A stretch of DNA of 64,000 nucleotides. Origin: Pseudomonas sp. C1C7. GTDB lineage: Bacteria > Pseudomonadota > Gammaproteobacteria > Pseudomonadales > Pseudomonadaceae. The notes beneath the pieces are model-generated. The model was not told where the DNA came from. It saw nothing but the letters and a program-made list of their open reading frames with translations, and made no database searches. Shown here piece by piece: positions 49,800 through 58,069 of the stretch (its first letter is position 1; each line of letters opens with the position of its first letter). The position numbers were made by a program, and so were the translations under genes. Location: NCBI RefSeq assembly GCF_013359595.1, contig NZ_JABFMP010000030.1:1-64000 (forward strand), written 5' to 3'.

Positions 49800-51482
49800 T
49801 CAAAGATACTTATCCGTCACCGCCCCCTCCGAAGCACTGCACACCGTCTTCGCATACTTGGCCAGCACCCCGCGCCGATACTTCGACTGGGGCCGCACCC
49901 AGCGGGCCTTGCGTTCGGCCAACACCGCGTCCGACACATCCACGGTAATTTCCCGCGTCTCGGCATCGATGGTGATCCTGTCGCCATCCTCGACCAGGGC
50001 AATCGGCCCGCCCTCAAAGGCTTCCGGGGTGATATGCCCCACCACGAAACCATGGGAACCACCGGAAAAACGCCCGTCGGTTATCAACGCCACATCCTTG
50101 CCCAACCCTTTGCCCATCACCGCCGACGTCGGTGAAAGCATTTCGCGCATGCCCGGTCCGCCCTTGGGGCCTTCGTAGCGGATCACGATCACCTCGCCAG
50201 GCTGCACTTCGCCGTTGAGAATGCCGGCCAGCGCGCCTTCCTCGCCGTGATACACCCGCGCCTTGCCTTCGAAGCGCAGGCCCTCCTTGCCGGTGATCTT
50301 GGCCACCGCGCCGGTGGGCGAGAGGTTGCCGCGCAGCACCACCAGGTGAGAGTCCTTTTTGATCGGCTGGTCGAAGGGCAGGATCACGTCCTGGCCGTCG
50401 GGGTAGTCGGCGACATCGGCGAGGTTTTCGGCGAGGGTCTTGCCGGTCACGGTCATCACGTCGCCGTGGAGCATGCCGGCGGCGAGCATGCGTTTCATCA
50501 GCGGCTGGATACCGCCGATGGCCACCAGCTCGCTCATCATGTACTTGCCGCTGGGGCGCAGGTCGGCGACCACCGGGGAGATTTTGCCCAGTTCGACGAA
50601 GTCATCCAGGCTCAGTTCGACGTCCACCGCGTGGGCCATGGCCAGCAGGTGCAGCACGGCATTGGTGGAGCCGGCGAGGGCGATCACCACGCGAATGGCG
50701 TTTTCGAAAGCCTTTCGGGTCATGATGTCCCGGGGTTTGAGGTCGAGCTTGAGCAGTTCCATCACCTGCTGCCCGGCGCGGAAGCTGTCCGAGGCCTTGT
50801 CGCTGCCGATGGCGTCCTGGGAGCTGGAACCGGGCAGGCTCATGCCCAGCGCTTCGATGGCCGATGCCATGGTGTTGGCGGTGTACATGCCGCCGCACGA
50901 GCCGGGGCCGGGAATGGCCACTTCCTCGATCTGCTTGACCTGGATCGCGTTGATGTCACCCCGGGCATGCTGGCCCACGGCTTCGAACACGGAAATGATG
51001 TCGGTGTGGCCGGCACCCGGGCGGATGGTGCCGCCGTAGACGAAGATCGACGGCCGATTGAGCCGCGCCATGCCGATCAGGCAGCCGGGCATGTTCTTGT
51101 CGCAACCGCCCACGGTCACCAGGCCGTCGAACCCTTCGCAACCGACCACCGTTTCGATGGAATCGGCGATCACCTCGCGCGATACCAGCGAATACTTCAT
51201 GCCTTCGGTGCCGTTGGCGATGCCGTCGGAGATGGTGATGGTGTTGAACACGACCCCTTTGGCGCCGGCGGCATTCGCGCCTTTTTCCGCTTCCAGGGCC
51301 AGCTTGTCGATGTGCATGTTGCACGGCGTGACCATGGCCCAGGTGGAGGCGATGCCGATCTGCGGCTTGGTGAAGTCTTCATCGGTAAAGCCCACGGCCC
51401 GCAGCATGGCCCGGGCCGGGGCGGCTTCGACGCCGTCGATGACTTCGGAGGAATATTTGCGCAAATCGTCTTTGTCGCTCAT
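49800..51482 (-). CDS. ilvD: dihydroxy-acid dehydratase (IlvD/EDD family, short form)
   Basis: This 560-residue dehydratase converts 2,3-dihydroxy-isovalerate or -methylvalerate to the 2-oxo acids in branched-chain amino acid synthesis. Cluster cysteines occur in TPCNMH, GGCDKNMPGC and GPGSCGGMYTANTM. It is about 50 residues shorter than the E. coli-type enzyme and resembles the form typical of plants and actinobacteria. Pseudomonas usually has a second longer IlvD, so this may be a paralogue, possibly acting on sugar acids. Confidence 0.9.
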   Translation of the reverse strand: MSDKDDLRKYSSEVIDGVEAAPARAMLRAVGFTDEDFTKPQIGIASTWAMVTPCNMHIDKLALEAEKGANAAGAKGVVFNTITISDGIANGTEGMKYSLVSREVIADSIETVVGCEGFDGLVTVGGCDKNMPGCLIGMARLNRPSIFVYGGTIRPGAGHTDIISVFEAVGQHARGDINAIQVKQIEEVAIPGPGSCGGMYTANTMASAIEALGMSLPGSSSQDAIGSDKASDSFRAGQQVMELLKLDLKPRDIMTRKAFENAIRVVIALAGSTNAVLHLLAMAHAVDVELSLDDFVELGKISPVVADLRPSGKYMMSELVAIGGIQPLMKRMLAAGMLHGDVMTVTGKTLAENLADVADYPDGQDVILPFDQPIKKDSHLVVLRGNLSPTGAVAKITGKEGLRFEGKARVYHGEEGALAGILNGEVQPGEVIVIRYEGPKGGPGMREMLSPTSAVMGKGLGKDVALITDGRFSGGSHGFVVGHITPEAFEGGPIALVEDGDRITIDAETREITVDVSDAVLAERKARWVRPQSKYRRGVLAKYAKTVCSASEGAVTDKYL

Positions 51483-51880
51483 GACTTCACCTCAAACGTT
51501 CGTCGAGCCGATTCGATGTAAAAGTCTGAACAAGTATAGAGCGCCAGGGGCGGCTCCCCGGACTATCCGGTCATCAACAGACGCGCGGGTTTGCCGTGTC
51601 GTGATATTCTTCGCGCCAACTTGGTTTGACCTATTCAGTTTTCCTGCCTCCGAGGCGGGCGAACGGAATCACTGTCGCTCAAGTAGCTGAAGCCAAAAAA
51701 GATAAAAAGTCAGTTCAGTAGGGACCTATAACGGGGGTCGATGCAGTTCGTCGGCCTTGTGTGCCCACCCTGCGAAACTTGTGACCGAGCGCCCACGACA
51801 TTTGCCTGAATGCCGTGAAACAAGGGGCTCGCGAGCTAAGGATCAAAAGGGCGGATGACGTTTTATCAAAGGTGTTACAG
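51483..51880. other. 398-base intergenic region between divergent ilvD and mqo
   Basis: No gene is seen. A GCCTCCGAGGC stem lies at about 51650, and AT-richer DNA at 51690-51720. No promoter or riboswitch could be assigned with confidence. Confidence 0.5.
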
Positions 51881-53521
51881 ATGTTTAAGAAAGTGAATAC
51901 GGCCCTGCTGGGTCTGGCTTTGTCGTTGGGGATGACGACAACCCAGGCCGCGGAAGCCAAGAAAGTCGATGTGTTGCTGGTTGGCGGCGGCATCATGAGC
52001 GCAACCCTGGGTGTGTGGCTCAACGAGCTGGAGCCCGGCACCTCGATGGAAATGATCGAGCGTCTGGACGGCGTCGCCCTGGAAAGCTCCAACGGCTGGA
52101 ACAACGCCGGTACCGGTCACTCCGCCCTGGCCGAACTGAACTACACCCCGGAAGACGACAAGGGCAACGTGTCGATTCCCAAGGCCGTCGAAATCAACGA
52201 AGCGTTCCAGGTTTCCCGTCAGTTCTGGGCCTGGCAGGTCCAGCAGGGCGTGCTGAAGAACCCGCGCTCGTTCATCAACACCACGCCGCACATGAGCTTC
52301 GTGTGGGGCGATGACAACATCAAGTTCCTGAAAAAGCGCTATGAGGCCCTGCAGGCCAGCCCGCTGTTCGCCGGCATGCAGTACTCCGAAGATCCGGCTG
52401 TGATCAAGAAGTGGGTCCCGCTGATGATGGAAGGGCGTGACCCGAACCAGAAAGTCGCGGCCACCTGGAGCCCGCTGGGTACCGACATGAACTTCGGCGA
52501 AATCACTCGCCAGTTCGTTGCGCACCTGCAGACCACGCCGAAATTCGACCTGAAGCTGTCCAGCGAAGTGCAGGACATCACCCGCAACGAAGACGGCACC
52601 TGGCGCGTCAGCTACAAAAACCTGAAAGACGGCAGCAAGTCCGAAACCGACGCCAAGTTCGTCTTCATCGGCGCCGGCGGCGGTGCCCTGCACCTGCTGC
52701 AGAAGTCGGGCATCCCTGAAGCCCGTGAATACGCCGGCTTCCCGGTGGGTGGCTCGTTCCTGGTGACCGATAACCCGGCCATCGCCGAGCAGCACCTGGC
52801 CAAGGCCTACGGCAAAGCCTCCGTCGGCGCGCCGCCGATGTCGGTTCCACACCTGGACACCCGCGTGCTCGACGGCAAGCGCGTGATCCTGTTTGGCCCA
52901 TTCGCGACCTTCAGCACCAAGTTCCTCAAGGAAGGTTCGTACCTGGACCTGCTGACCACCACCACGACCCACAACGTGTGGCCGATGACCCGCGTGGGCA
53001 TCAAGGAATACCCGCTGGTGGAGTACCTGGCCGGCCAACTGATGCTGTCTGACGAAGACCGCCTCAACGCCCTGAAGGAGTACTTCCCGAACGCCAAGGC
53101 TGAAGACTGGCGTCTGTGGCAAGCGGGCCAGCGCGTGCAGATCATCAAGCGTGACGAAGCCGCCGGTGGCGTGCTGAAGCTGGGCACCGAAATCGTCGCT
53201 GCCGGCGACGGCTCCATCGCCGGCCTGCTGGGCGCCTCCCCAGGTGCCTCGACCGCTGCGCCGATCATGCTGTCGGTGATCCAGAAGGTGTTCAAGGACA
53301 AGGTCGCGACCCCTGAGTGGCAGGAAAAACTGCACAAGATCGTCCCGAGCTACGGCACCCAGCTGAACAGCGACCCGGCCAAAGTGGCCGAGGAGTGGGC
53401 CTACACCGCCAAGGTGCTGGAACTGCCAACCCCACCGGTCATCGGCCAGCCAGCGCCGGCTGTTGAAGCCGAACAGGCCAAGCCTGTGAAAGAGAGTGCA
53501 GCGAACGACATGGCGCTGTAA
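51881..53521 (+). CDS. mqo: malate:quinone oxidoreductase with N-terminal signal-like segment
   Basis: This 546-residue FAD enzyme oxidises malate to oxaloacetate and passes electrons to quinones at the membrane. The FAD motif VDVLLVGGGIMSATLGVWL begins near residue 29. Typical segments include ESSNGWNNAGTGHSALAELNYTP and PGASTAAPIMLSV. Before the motif lies MFKKVNTALLGLALSLGMTT followed by TQAAEA, which looks like a cleavable signal peptide, unlike cytoplasmic MQO. The C-terminus has an Ala/Pro-rich tail. A terminator follows. Confidence 0.93.
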   Translation: MFKKVNTALLGLALSLGMTTTQAAEAKKVDVLLVGGGIMSATLGVWLNELEPGTSMEMIERLDGVALESSNGWNNAGTGHSALAELNYTPEDDKGNVSIPKAVEINEAFQVSRQFWAWQVQQGVLKNPRSFINTTPHMSFVWGDDNIKFLKKRYEALQASPLFAGMQYSEDPAVIKKWVPLMMEGRDPNQKVAATWSPLGTDMNFGEITRQFVAHLQTTPKFDLKLSSEVQDITRNEDGTWRVSYKNLKDGSKSETDAKFVFIGAGGGALHLLQKSGIPEAREYAGFPVGGSFLVTDNPAIAEQHLAKAYGKASVGAPPMSVPHLDTRVLDGKRVILFGPFATFSTKFLKEGSYLDLLTTTTTHNVWPMTRVGIKEYPLVEYLAGQLMLSDEDRLNALKEYFPNAKAEDWRLWQAGQRVQIIKRDEAAGGVLKLGTEIVAAGDGSIAGLLGASPGASTAAPIMLSVIQKVFKDKVATPEWQEKLHKIVPSYGTQLNSDPAKVAEEWAYTAKVLELPTPPVIGQPAPAVEAEQAKPVKESAANDMAL

Positions 53522-53551
53522 TTCGCCTTTACGCTGAACTGCTGAAAGGAA

Positions 53552-53586
53552 AGCCCGCTGAATCGGTGACGGTCAGCGGGCTTTTT
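53552..53586 (+). terminator. intrinsic terminator of mqo
   Basis: AGCCCGCTGA (53552-53561) pairs with TCAGCGGGCT (53573-53582) and is followed by five T. Confidence 0.93.
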
Positions 53587-53608
53587 ATTGCTCGGAATCT
53601 GGCCCGCC

Positions 53609-53702
53609 TCTGTAGGAGCGAAGCTTGCTCGCGAAAGCGGTGTGTCAGGCAATGAAGATGTTGAATCTGCCGGCCTCTTCGCGGGCAAGCCCGCTCCCAC
53701 AG
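53609..53702. repeat. REPIN
   Basis: CTGTAGGAGCGAAGCTTGCTCGCGAAAGC faces CCTCTTCGCGGGCAAGCCCGCTCCCACAGG. It is the first of a repeat run filling 53590-54000. Confidence 0.85.
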
Positions 53703-53743
53703 GTTCAGTGGGTGTACGCAAAACCTGCGGCCAACCCAAGCCG

Positions 53744-53837
53744 TTGTGGGAGCGGGCTTGCCCGCGATGGCGGTGTTTCAGGCAATGAAAATGTTGGATC
53801 TGCCGGCCTCTTCGCGGGCAAGCCTCGCTCCTACAGG
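53744..53837. repeat. REPIN
   Basis: TTGTGGGAGCGGGCTTGCCCGCGATGG faces CCTCTTCGCGGGCAAGCCTCGCTCCTACAGG. Its centre is nearly identical to that of the preceding REPIN (AATGAA.ATGTTG.ATCTGCCGGCC). Confidence 0.85.
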
Positions 53838-53878
53838 TTTTGTAGACTCACGCAAATTTTGCGACCAACCAAAACCAC

Positions 53879-53995
53879 TGTGGGAGCGAGCCTGCTCGCG
53901 ATAAATCCTGGGTTAACACTGTCTGGGTAGGCGCTGCCGAAGGCTGCGACTGCTTTTGAAAAACCGCAGCTTTGTTGCACTCGACAGCTCCTACG
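53879..53995. repeat. single REP plus degenerate long REPIN
   Basis: A short REP (TGTGGGAGCGAGCCTGCTCGCG) is followed by GGTAGGCGCTGCCGAAGGC...CGACAGCTCCTAC, a shortened long-class REPIN with decayed middle. Nothing coding is seen from 53587 to 54140. Confidence 0.75.
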
Positions 53996-54140
53996 GGAAG
54001 TGAGCACCCCGAATCTCATCTGATCCGTATTTTTCATCGCTTTCTGCCTCTGTAATGCACTCAGTTCACCCCGCACAATAGCGGCACGTTCCGCAGTCAC
54101 ACTCGCGGTGCACCGCAAAACTCAATGTGCAGGGGGTCTT

Positions 54141-54224
54141 ATGGGCAAGATGGCGATTTTTCTGGGTGGCTTTCTGGTGGTGACCATTCTGATTGGCCTG
54201 CTGGCGACGATTTCGCCAGTGTGA
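54141..54224 (+). CDS. 27-residue single-span membrane peptide
   Basis: ATG at 54141 with AGGGGG five bases upstream opens a 27-residue protein that is almost wholly hydrophobic (AIFLGGFLVVTILIGLLATI) with a basic N-terminus (MGKM). This fits a single inner-membrane helix. The strong ribosome site is the main support. It is 49 bases before the VOC-protein gene and may be co-transcribed. Confidence 0.55.
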   Translation: MGKMAIFLGGFLVVTILIGLLATISPV

Positions 54225-54273
54225 GGGAAGCTGGCTATGATTGACCGGGATTGATTCATTCCTTGAGGTCAAC

Positions 54274-54621
54274 ATGGCTTTGACGCTTTTGCTGCGCTGC
54301 AGCGATCTGGACGGCACGCGCCGGTACTACCGCGACACACTGGGCTTCACCGTGTTCGACTCCGCGCAGTCGACCCTTACCGTGGTGCTGGAGGATTGTC
54401 GGATCACCTTCACCCAGCAGGACCTGTGGGGCACTGCGATGGCGTGTTCCGGCACGATCTACTGCGCGATTTCCGAAGTGGATCGGTACTACGATTCGGT
54501 CAAGGACAAGGTCGAGATTGCTTGGCCGTTGCAGGACATGCCGTACGGATCACGGGAGTTCGGCGTGCGCGATTGCAATGGGTATTACCTGGCGTTTGCG
54601 CAGCTTTCGGCGGTTGGCTGA
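54274..54621 (+). CDS. VOC-family (glyoxalase/bleomycin-resistance-like) protein
   Basis: The 115-residue single VOC domain (LLLRCSDLDGTRRYYRDTLGFTVFDS at the start, REFGVRDCNGYYLAFAQ at the end) follows the beta-alpha-beta-beta-beta pattern. Such proteins bind a metal or small ligand; the activity is unknown. Start 54274 is the family-like one. It is convergent with another VOC gene at 54745. Confidence 0.85.
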   Translation: MALTLLLRCSDLDGTRRYYRDTLGFTVFDSAQSTLTVVLEDCRITFTQQDLWGTAMACSGTIYCAISEVDRYYDSVKDKVEIAWPLQDMPYGSREFGVRDCNGYYLAFAQLSAVG

Positions 54622-54646
54622 TCCGGGTTTTGTGGTGTCGGGCTCG

Positions 54647-54723
54647 CCCTTATGCCAGTCAGTTAAGCCTCGCCACAATGTGCTCATCGCCAGTTGAATC
54701 TCTTAACTGACTGGTATTAAGGC
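54647..54723. repeat. small element with ~20-base terminal inverted repeats
   Basis: CCTTATGCCAGTCAGTTAAG on the left mirrors CTTAACTGACTGGTATTAAG on the right; the inner 13 bases are perfect inverse complements (54655-54667, 54702-54714). The 34-base centre is unrelated to REPs. REP-like sequence continues to its right, so it may have inserted into a REP. It looks like a MITE or IS-end remnant, or a convergent-gene hairpin. Confidence 0.6.
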
Positions 54724-54744
54724 TTGCCCGCGAAAGCGCCCGAT

Positions 54745-55131
54745 TCAATGCTTCTGCATGATCTGAATCAGATTGCCGCAAGTATCATCAAACACCGCCG
54801 TAGTCACCGGCCCCATGGCCGTCGGCGGCTGGGTGAAGCGCACACCCGCTGCGCAGAGCCGCGCATACTCGGCGTGCACGTCCTCGACTCCGAAGGACGT
54901 GAAGGGGATGCCATCCTGTTTCACCGCCGCCTTGAATGGCTTCGCCGCCGGATGTGCGTCGGGCTCGAGCAACAATTCCACACCATGGGGATCGCCGGGA
55001 GACGTGAGCGTCAGCCAGCGGAACTGCCCCATCGGAATGTCATGCTTGAGCTCGAAACCCAGCACATCCCGATAGAAGGCCAGCGCCTTGGCCTGGTCAT
55101 CGACCATCACACTCGTGACTACGATTTTCAT
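54745..55131 (-). CDS. VOC-family protein
   Basis: This 128-residue VOC protein has VDDQAKALAFYRDVLGFELKHD at the start, then GVELLLEPD, and a closing FDDTCGNLIQIMQ with a Glu/His-type metal-site pattern. It resembles methylmalonyl-CoA epimerase/glyoxalase-like enzymes of unknown substrate. GAGGAAAGAGGG precedes the ATG. It is minus-strand, convergent with the other VOC gene. Confidence 0.87.
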   Translation of the reverse strand: MKIVVTSVMVDDQAKALAFYRDVLGFELKHDIPMGQFRWLTLTSPGDPHGVELLLEPDAHPAAKPFKAAVKQDGIPFTSFGVEDVHAEYARLCAAGVRFTQPPTAMGPVTTAVFDDTCGNLIQIMQKH

Positions 55132-55203
55132 CCCTCTTTCCTCGTGGGTAATCCGTGAACCGTCGTTCCCTTAACCACAGGACGACATCGGCAATCATGA
55201 CGA

Positions 55204-56004
55204 TCAATCCGTGTGAGCTTGAAAGAACCCCAGCAGTTCCCGTTCAAAAGCATCGGCCGATTCGATGTTGAACAGATGCCCGCCCGGGATAACGCGCAAC
55301 ACGGCGCCTTCGATACCCCGGGCGAGTTGTTCGGCGTCCGATGGCGGCGCGAGCGCGTCATCGGCGCCGGCCAGTACCAGCGTTGGCGTCCTGATCGAGG
55401 CGAGTCGGTCACGACCGTCGAACGCCAGGTCCGCGTCCAGCAAGCACAGCCAGTCTTCCCGCGACTGATCGTCGGCGCCGTCTTCCGGGTAGCTGAGGAA
55501 GGGCGCTGCGCGTTCGTCGCTGAGGAAAGGCAGGGAAAACAGCCAGGGCACGATCAGGTCGTACATCAGCCTGGCACTGGCGTCGTTTCGGTAGACCGAA
55601 GCGACAGCCTTCAGGAAATGCCTGGCCTGCACATTGGTGGTGGCGAAGGTGGCCGCCAGCACAAGGCGGCTTACTCGCTGGGGAAAAGTCACGGCAAGCG
55701 CCTGGGCAACCAGACCGCCCATGGAAAAGCCGACCACGTGGGCAGACTCAACACCCGCCGCATCCAGCACGGTGACCACATCCGCGGCCAGATCCTCTAT
55801 CGACAGCGGACCGCTACAGGCAGCACTGCGTCCCGACCCTCGCATGTCCAGGGCCAGTACCCGGAAATGCCGGGCCAACGCCTGCTGCTCATTGGCCCAG
55901 AACCCGGCGTCACCGCCCAGGCCATGCAGCAAAACAACGGTTTGCGTGGCGGTATCGCAAGTGGCTTCGGTCCAGTGCAGCTGTCCGCAGGGCGTGTGAG
56001 GCAT
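55204..56004 (-). CDS. alpha/beta hydrolase, enol-lactonase-like
   Basis: The 266-residue alpha/beta hydrolase has HGLGGDAGFW (oxyanion), GFSMGG (nucleophile Ser), a likely acid in AGADDALAPP and the catalytic His in PGGHLFNIE. The pattern resembles 3-oxoadipate enol-lactonase and similar esterases, but no protocatechuate genes are near, so the substrate is open. Start 56004 is chosen as the first family-like methionine. Confidence 0.88.
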   Translation of the reverse strand: MPHTPCGQLHWTEATCDTATQTVVLLHGLGGDAGFWANEQQALARHFRVLALDMRGSGRSAACSGPLSIEDLAADVVTVLDAAGVESAHVVGFSMGGLVAQALAVTFPQRVSRLVLAATFATTNVQARHFLKAVASVYRNDASARLMYDLIVPWLFSLPFLSDERAAPFLSYPEDGADDQSREDWLCLLDADLAFDGRDRLASIRTPTLVLAGADDALAPPSDAEQLARGIEGAVLRVIPGGHLFNIESADAFERELLGFFQAHTD

Positions 56005-56133
56005 GGGCGAATCTCGCTCGATTGTTGACGTTGAGGGCAGAGCGCAGAAGATCACGAATTGTGTATTTGCATGCGCTCGTGCTTCGCATGGAATGCATTC
56101 CGCGCTGTCCGCAGTTCGATCAGTCGCAGTGTA

Positions 56134-56538
56134 TTACAGCTTTGGCGGCACGTTGCTGCTGGCGACGGATGTCCGCCACAAGGTGCCTTCGCTCCGCAAC
56201 GCCCACAACGTCCAAAGCCCACCGCAAAAATCTACCGCACCAAACAGCACCAGCACCGGCTCGCTCATTTCAAGTGCTGCGAAAACAGCGAAGCTGGCCA
56301 GTACCACGGCGCGGGTATAAACGGAGGCCCAGAACAGCGGGCGGCACTCGCTGCGCGCGGCGTACCAGTAATAAACGCCGATGTTGAAGGCCAGCACGCC
56401 GACCACGCGGATCCACACCTCAGGTGTGGGCGTCATCTTGAACAGCGTCAGGATCAGATTGGGGACCAGCACCAGGGCGAGTCCCAGCAGCATGAGGTAA
56501 ATCGCAAAATACTTGAGCGACCGGGCGGCGCGGGACAT
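56134..56538 (-). CDS. four-helix membrane protein, 134 residues
   Basis: The protein has four hydrophobic segments (YFAIYLMLLGLALVLVPNLIL, VVGVLAFNIGVYYWY, RAVVLASFAVFAALE, LVLFGAVDFCGGLWTLWAL). Start 56538 is favoured because AAGGA lies eight bases upstream; the ATG at 56547 has no room for a ribosome site. The family is not named. It lies before a REPIN. Confidence 0.75.
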   Translation of the reverse strand: MSRAARSLKYFAIYLMLLGLALVLVPNLILTLFKMTPTPEVWIRVVGVLAFNIGVYYWYAARSECRPLFWASVYTRAVVLASFAVFAALEMSEPVLVLFGAVDFCGGLWTLWALRSEGTLWRTSVASSNVPPKL

Positions 56539-56570
56539 GAGAGGCATCCTTCAATGAGAAACACATACCC

Positions 56571-56674
56571 CCTGTAGGAGCGAGCTTGCTCGCGATGCAC
56601 CCAAGATCGCCGAGGGGTATCAGGCACCCCGCGTCATCGTTGGCGACCATCGCGAGCAAGCTCGCTCCTACAGG
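56571..56674. repeat. REPIN
   Basis: CCTGTAGGAGCGAGCTTGCTCGCGATG and CATCGCGAGCAAGCTCGCTCCTACAGG are perfect inverse complements over 27 bases. Confidence 0.92.
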
Positions 56675-56684
56675 GGCAAATAGA

Positions 56685-58052
56685 TCAACGGGTCCCGCGA
56701 CGCCGCAACTCCGCCGGGCTGAAGTACTCGCCATCCGGTACCGGCTGGCTGAAATCGATGCTGTTGGCTTCTTCGTTGTCCAGGTTCAACGCCACATAAC
56801 GCCTGGCCTGCAGGTCATGGAAGGCATCGATCGAGGTCCAGGTGGTCGGCAGTTCGTAGTGGTTTTTCAGATAGGCCACCGACACCCGCCACATCTCGCC
56901 ACGACCGTCGTATTGATCGACCTCGGCCGCGCCCCAGCTGTCCTCATCCAGATACATCACGCGCTTGGAATAGATGTGTCGCGCGCCCGGTTTGAGCGTG
57001 CCCTCGACCACCCACACGCGGTGCAGTTCATAGCGGGTGTATTTCGGGTTCAGGTGATTGGGCGTCAGCAGGTCCTTGTACTTCACGTCGGCGGCGGACA
57101 AGCGATAGTTGTTGTAGGGAATGTAGATTTCCTTCTTGCCCACCAGCTTCCAGTCGAAGCGATCAGGGGCGCCGTTGTACATGTCGGTATCGTCGGCGGT
57201 GCGCAGGCCATCGGAGGAGGCGATGGGCGTGTCGTAGGCCAGGGTCGGCGCGCGTCTAACCCGACGCTGACCGGCGCTGTAGGCCCAGGCCTGACGGGGT
57301 TCCTTGACCTGATCGAGGGTTTCATGAATCAGCGAACCGCTTCCGGCCAGGCGTGCCGGGCTTTTGTTGAAGGCCAGGTAATAGAACAGGATGTTGTCGA
57401 GCCCTGCGAAGTTGCCGCCGGGTTGGTAGTACTTGAAGAAGGCTTCCTGTTCGCTCACCACCGGCGTGTAGTCGCCGTTGCGCTGAACGGCGGCTTCGGC
57501 GGAGCGGCGCACGGCATGAACGCCGCGGTAACGGGCGATGTGGTTCCACACCGCTTCCACGCCATTTTGCGGAATGGGGAAGGGGATGCCACCGAAGGCA
57601 TCGACGAAACCGTTGCCGTCCGCCACCAGTTTTGCCGTGGTCGCGTTCTTGAAGGTGTTGTCGTACACCGACTGCGGCGCCGAACCACTGCGTCGACTGG
57701 TGTAGACGGGGATCTGATAGGTGTCCGGATAGGTGTTGAACAGGGCGATCTGGCCGGGTGTCAGGTTGTTTTTGTACTGCTCCAGATTGGCCTTGGTGAT
57801 GGTGAACAATGGCTTGTCGGTGGGGAACGGATCGATGTGATGTTGCCCCGGTTTGTAGCCGGCCGGCGCTTGGGTGATGCCACCGGTCCAGGCCGGAATG
57901 GTGCCCGCCGCATTACCCGCTTTTTCCGCGCCCAACGGGGTCAGGCTCGATTGCAGTCCGGCCGCCACTTCAGGAGAAACCGCTGCCAGCGCACTGGCGC
58001 TGGAAAGGGCCAGCGCCAGTGCGGTGCTGACCAGAATTCGCATATTACCCAT
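56685..58052 (-). CDS. DUF1329-family exported protein
   Basis: The 455-residue protein has a signal peptide (cleavage near SALAAVS) and the DUF1329 pattern (LTPLGAEKAGNAAGTIPAWTGG, then DPFPTDKPLFTITKANLEQY, late HRVWVVEGTLKPGARHIYSKR). DUF1329 proteins are usually paired with DUF1302 outer-membrane proteins and are found with sterol, alkane or lipid use genes. It follows the DUF1302 gene by 17 bases and likely acts with it in the periplasm or outer membrane. Confidence 0.9.
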   Translation of the reverse strand: MGNMRILVSTALALALSSASALAAVSPEVAAGLQSSLTPLGAEKAGNAAGTIPAWTGGITQAPAGYKPGQHHIDPFPTDKPLFTITKANLEQYKNNLTPGQIALFNTYPDTYQIPVYTSRRSGSAPQSVYDNTFKNATTAKLVADGNGFVDAFGGIPFPIPQNGVEAVWNHIARYRGVHAVRRSAEAAVQRNGDYTPVVSEQEAFFKYYQPGGNFAGLDNILFYYLAFNKSPARLAGSGSLIHETLDQVKEPRQAWAYSAGQRRVRRAPTLAYDTPIASSDGLRTADDTDMYNGAPDRFDWKLVGKKEIYIPYNNYRLSAADVKYKDLLTPNHLNPKYTRYELHRVWVVEGTLKPGARHIYSKRVMYLDEDSWGAAEVDQYDGRGEMWRVSVAYLKNHYELPTTWTSIDAFHDLQARRYVALNLDNEEANSIDFSQPVPDGEYFSPAELRRRGTR

Positions 58053-58069
58053 GGTGTTTCTCCGTGAAA

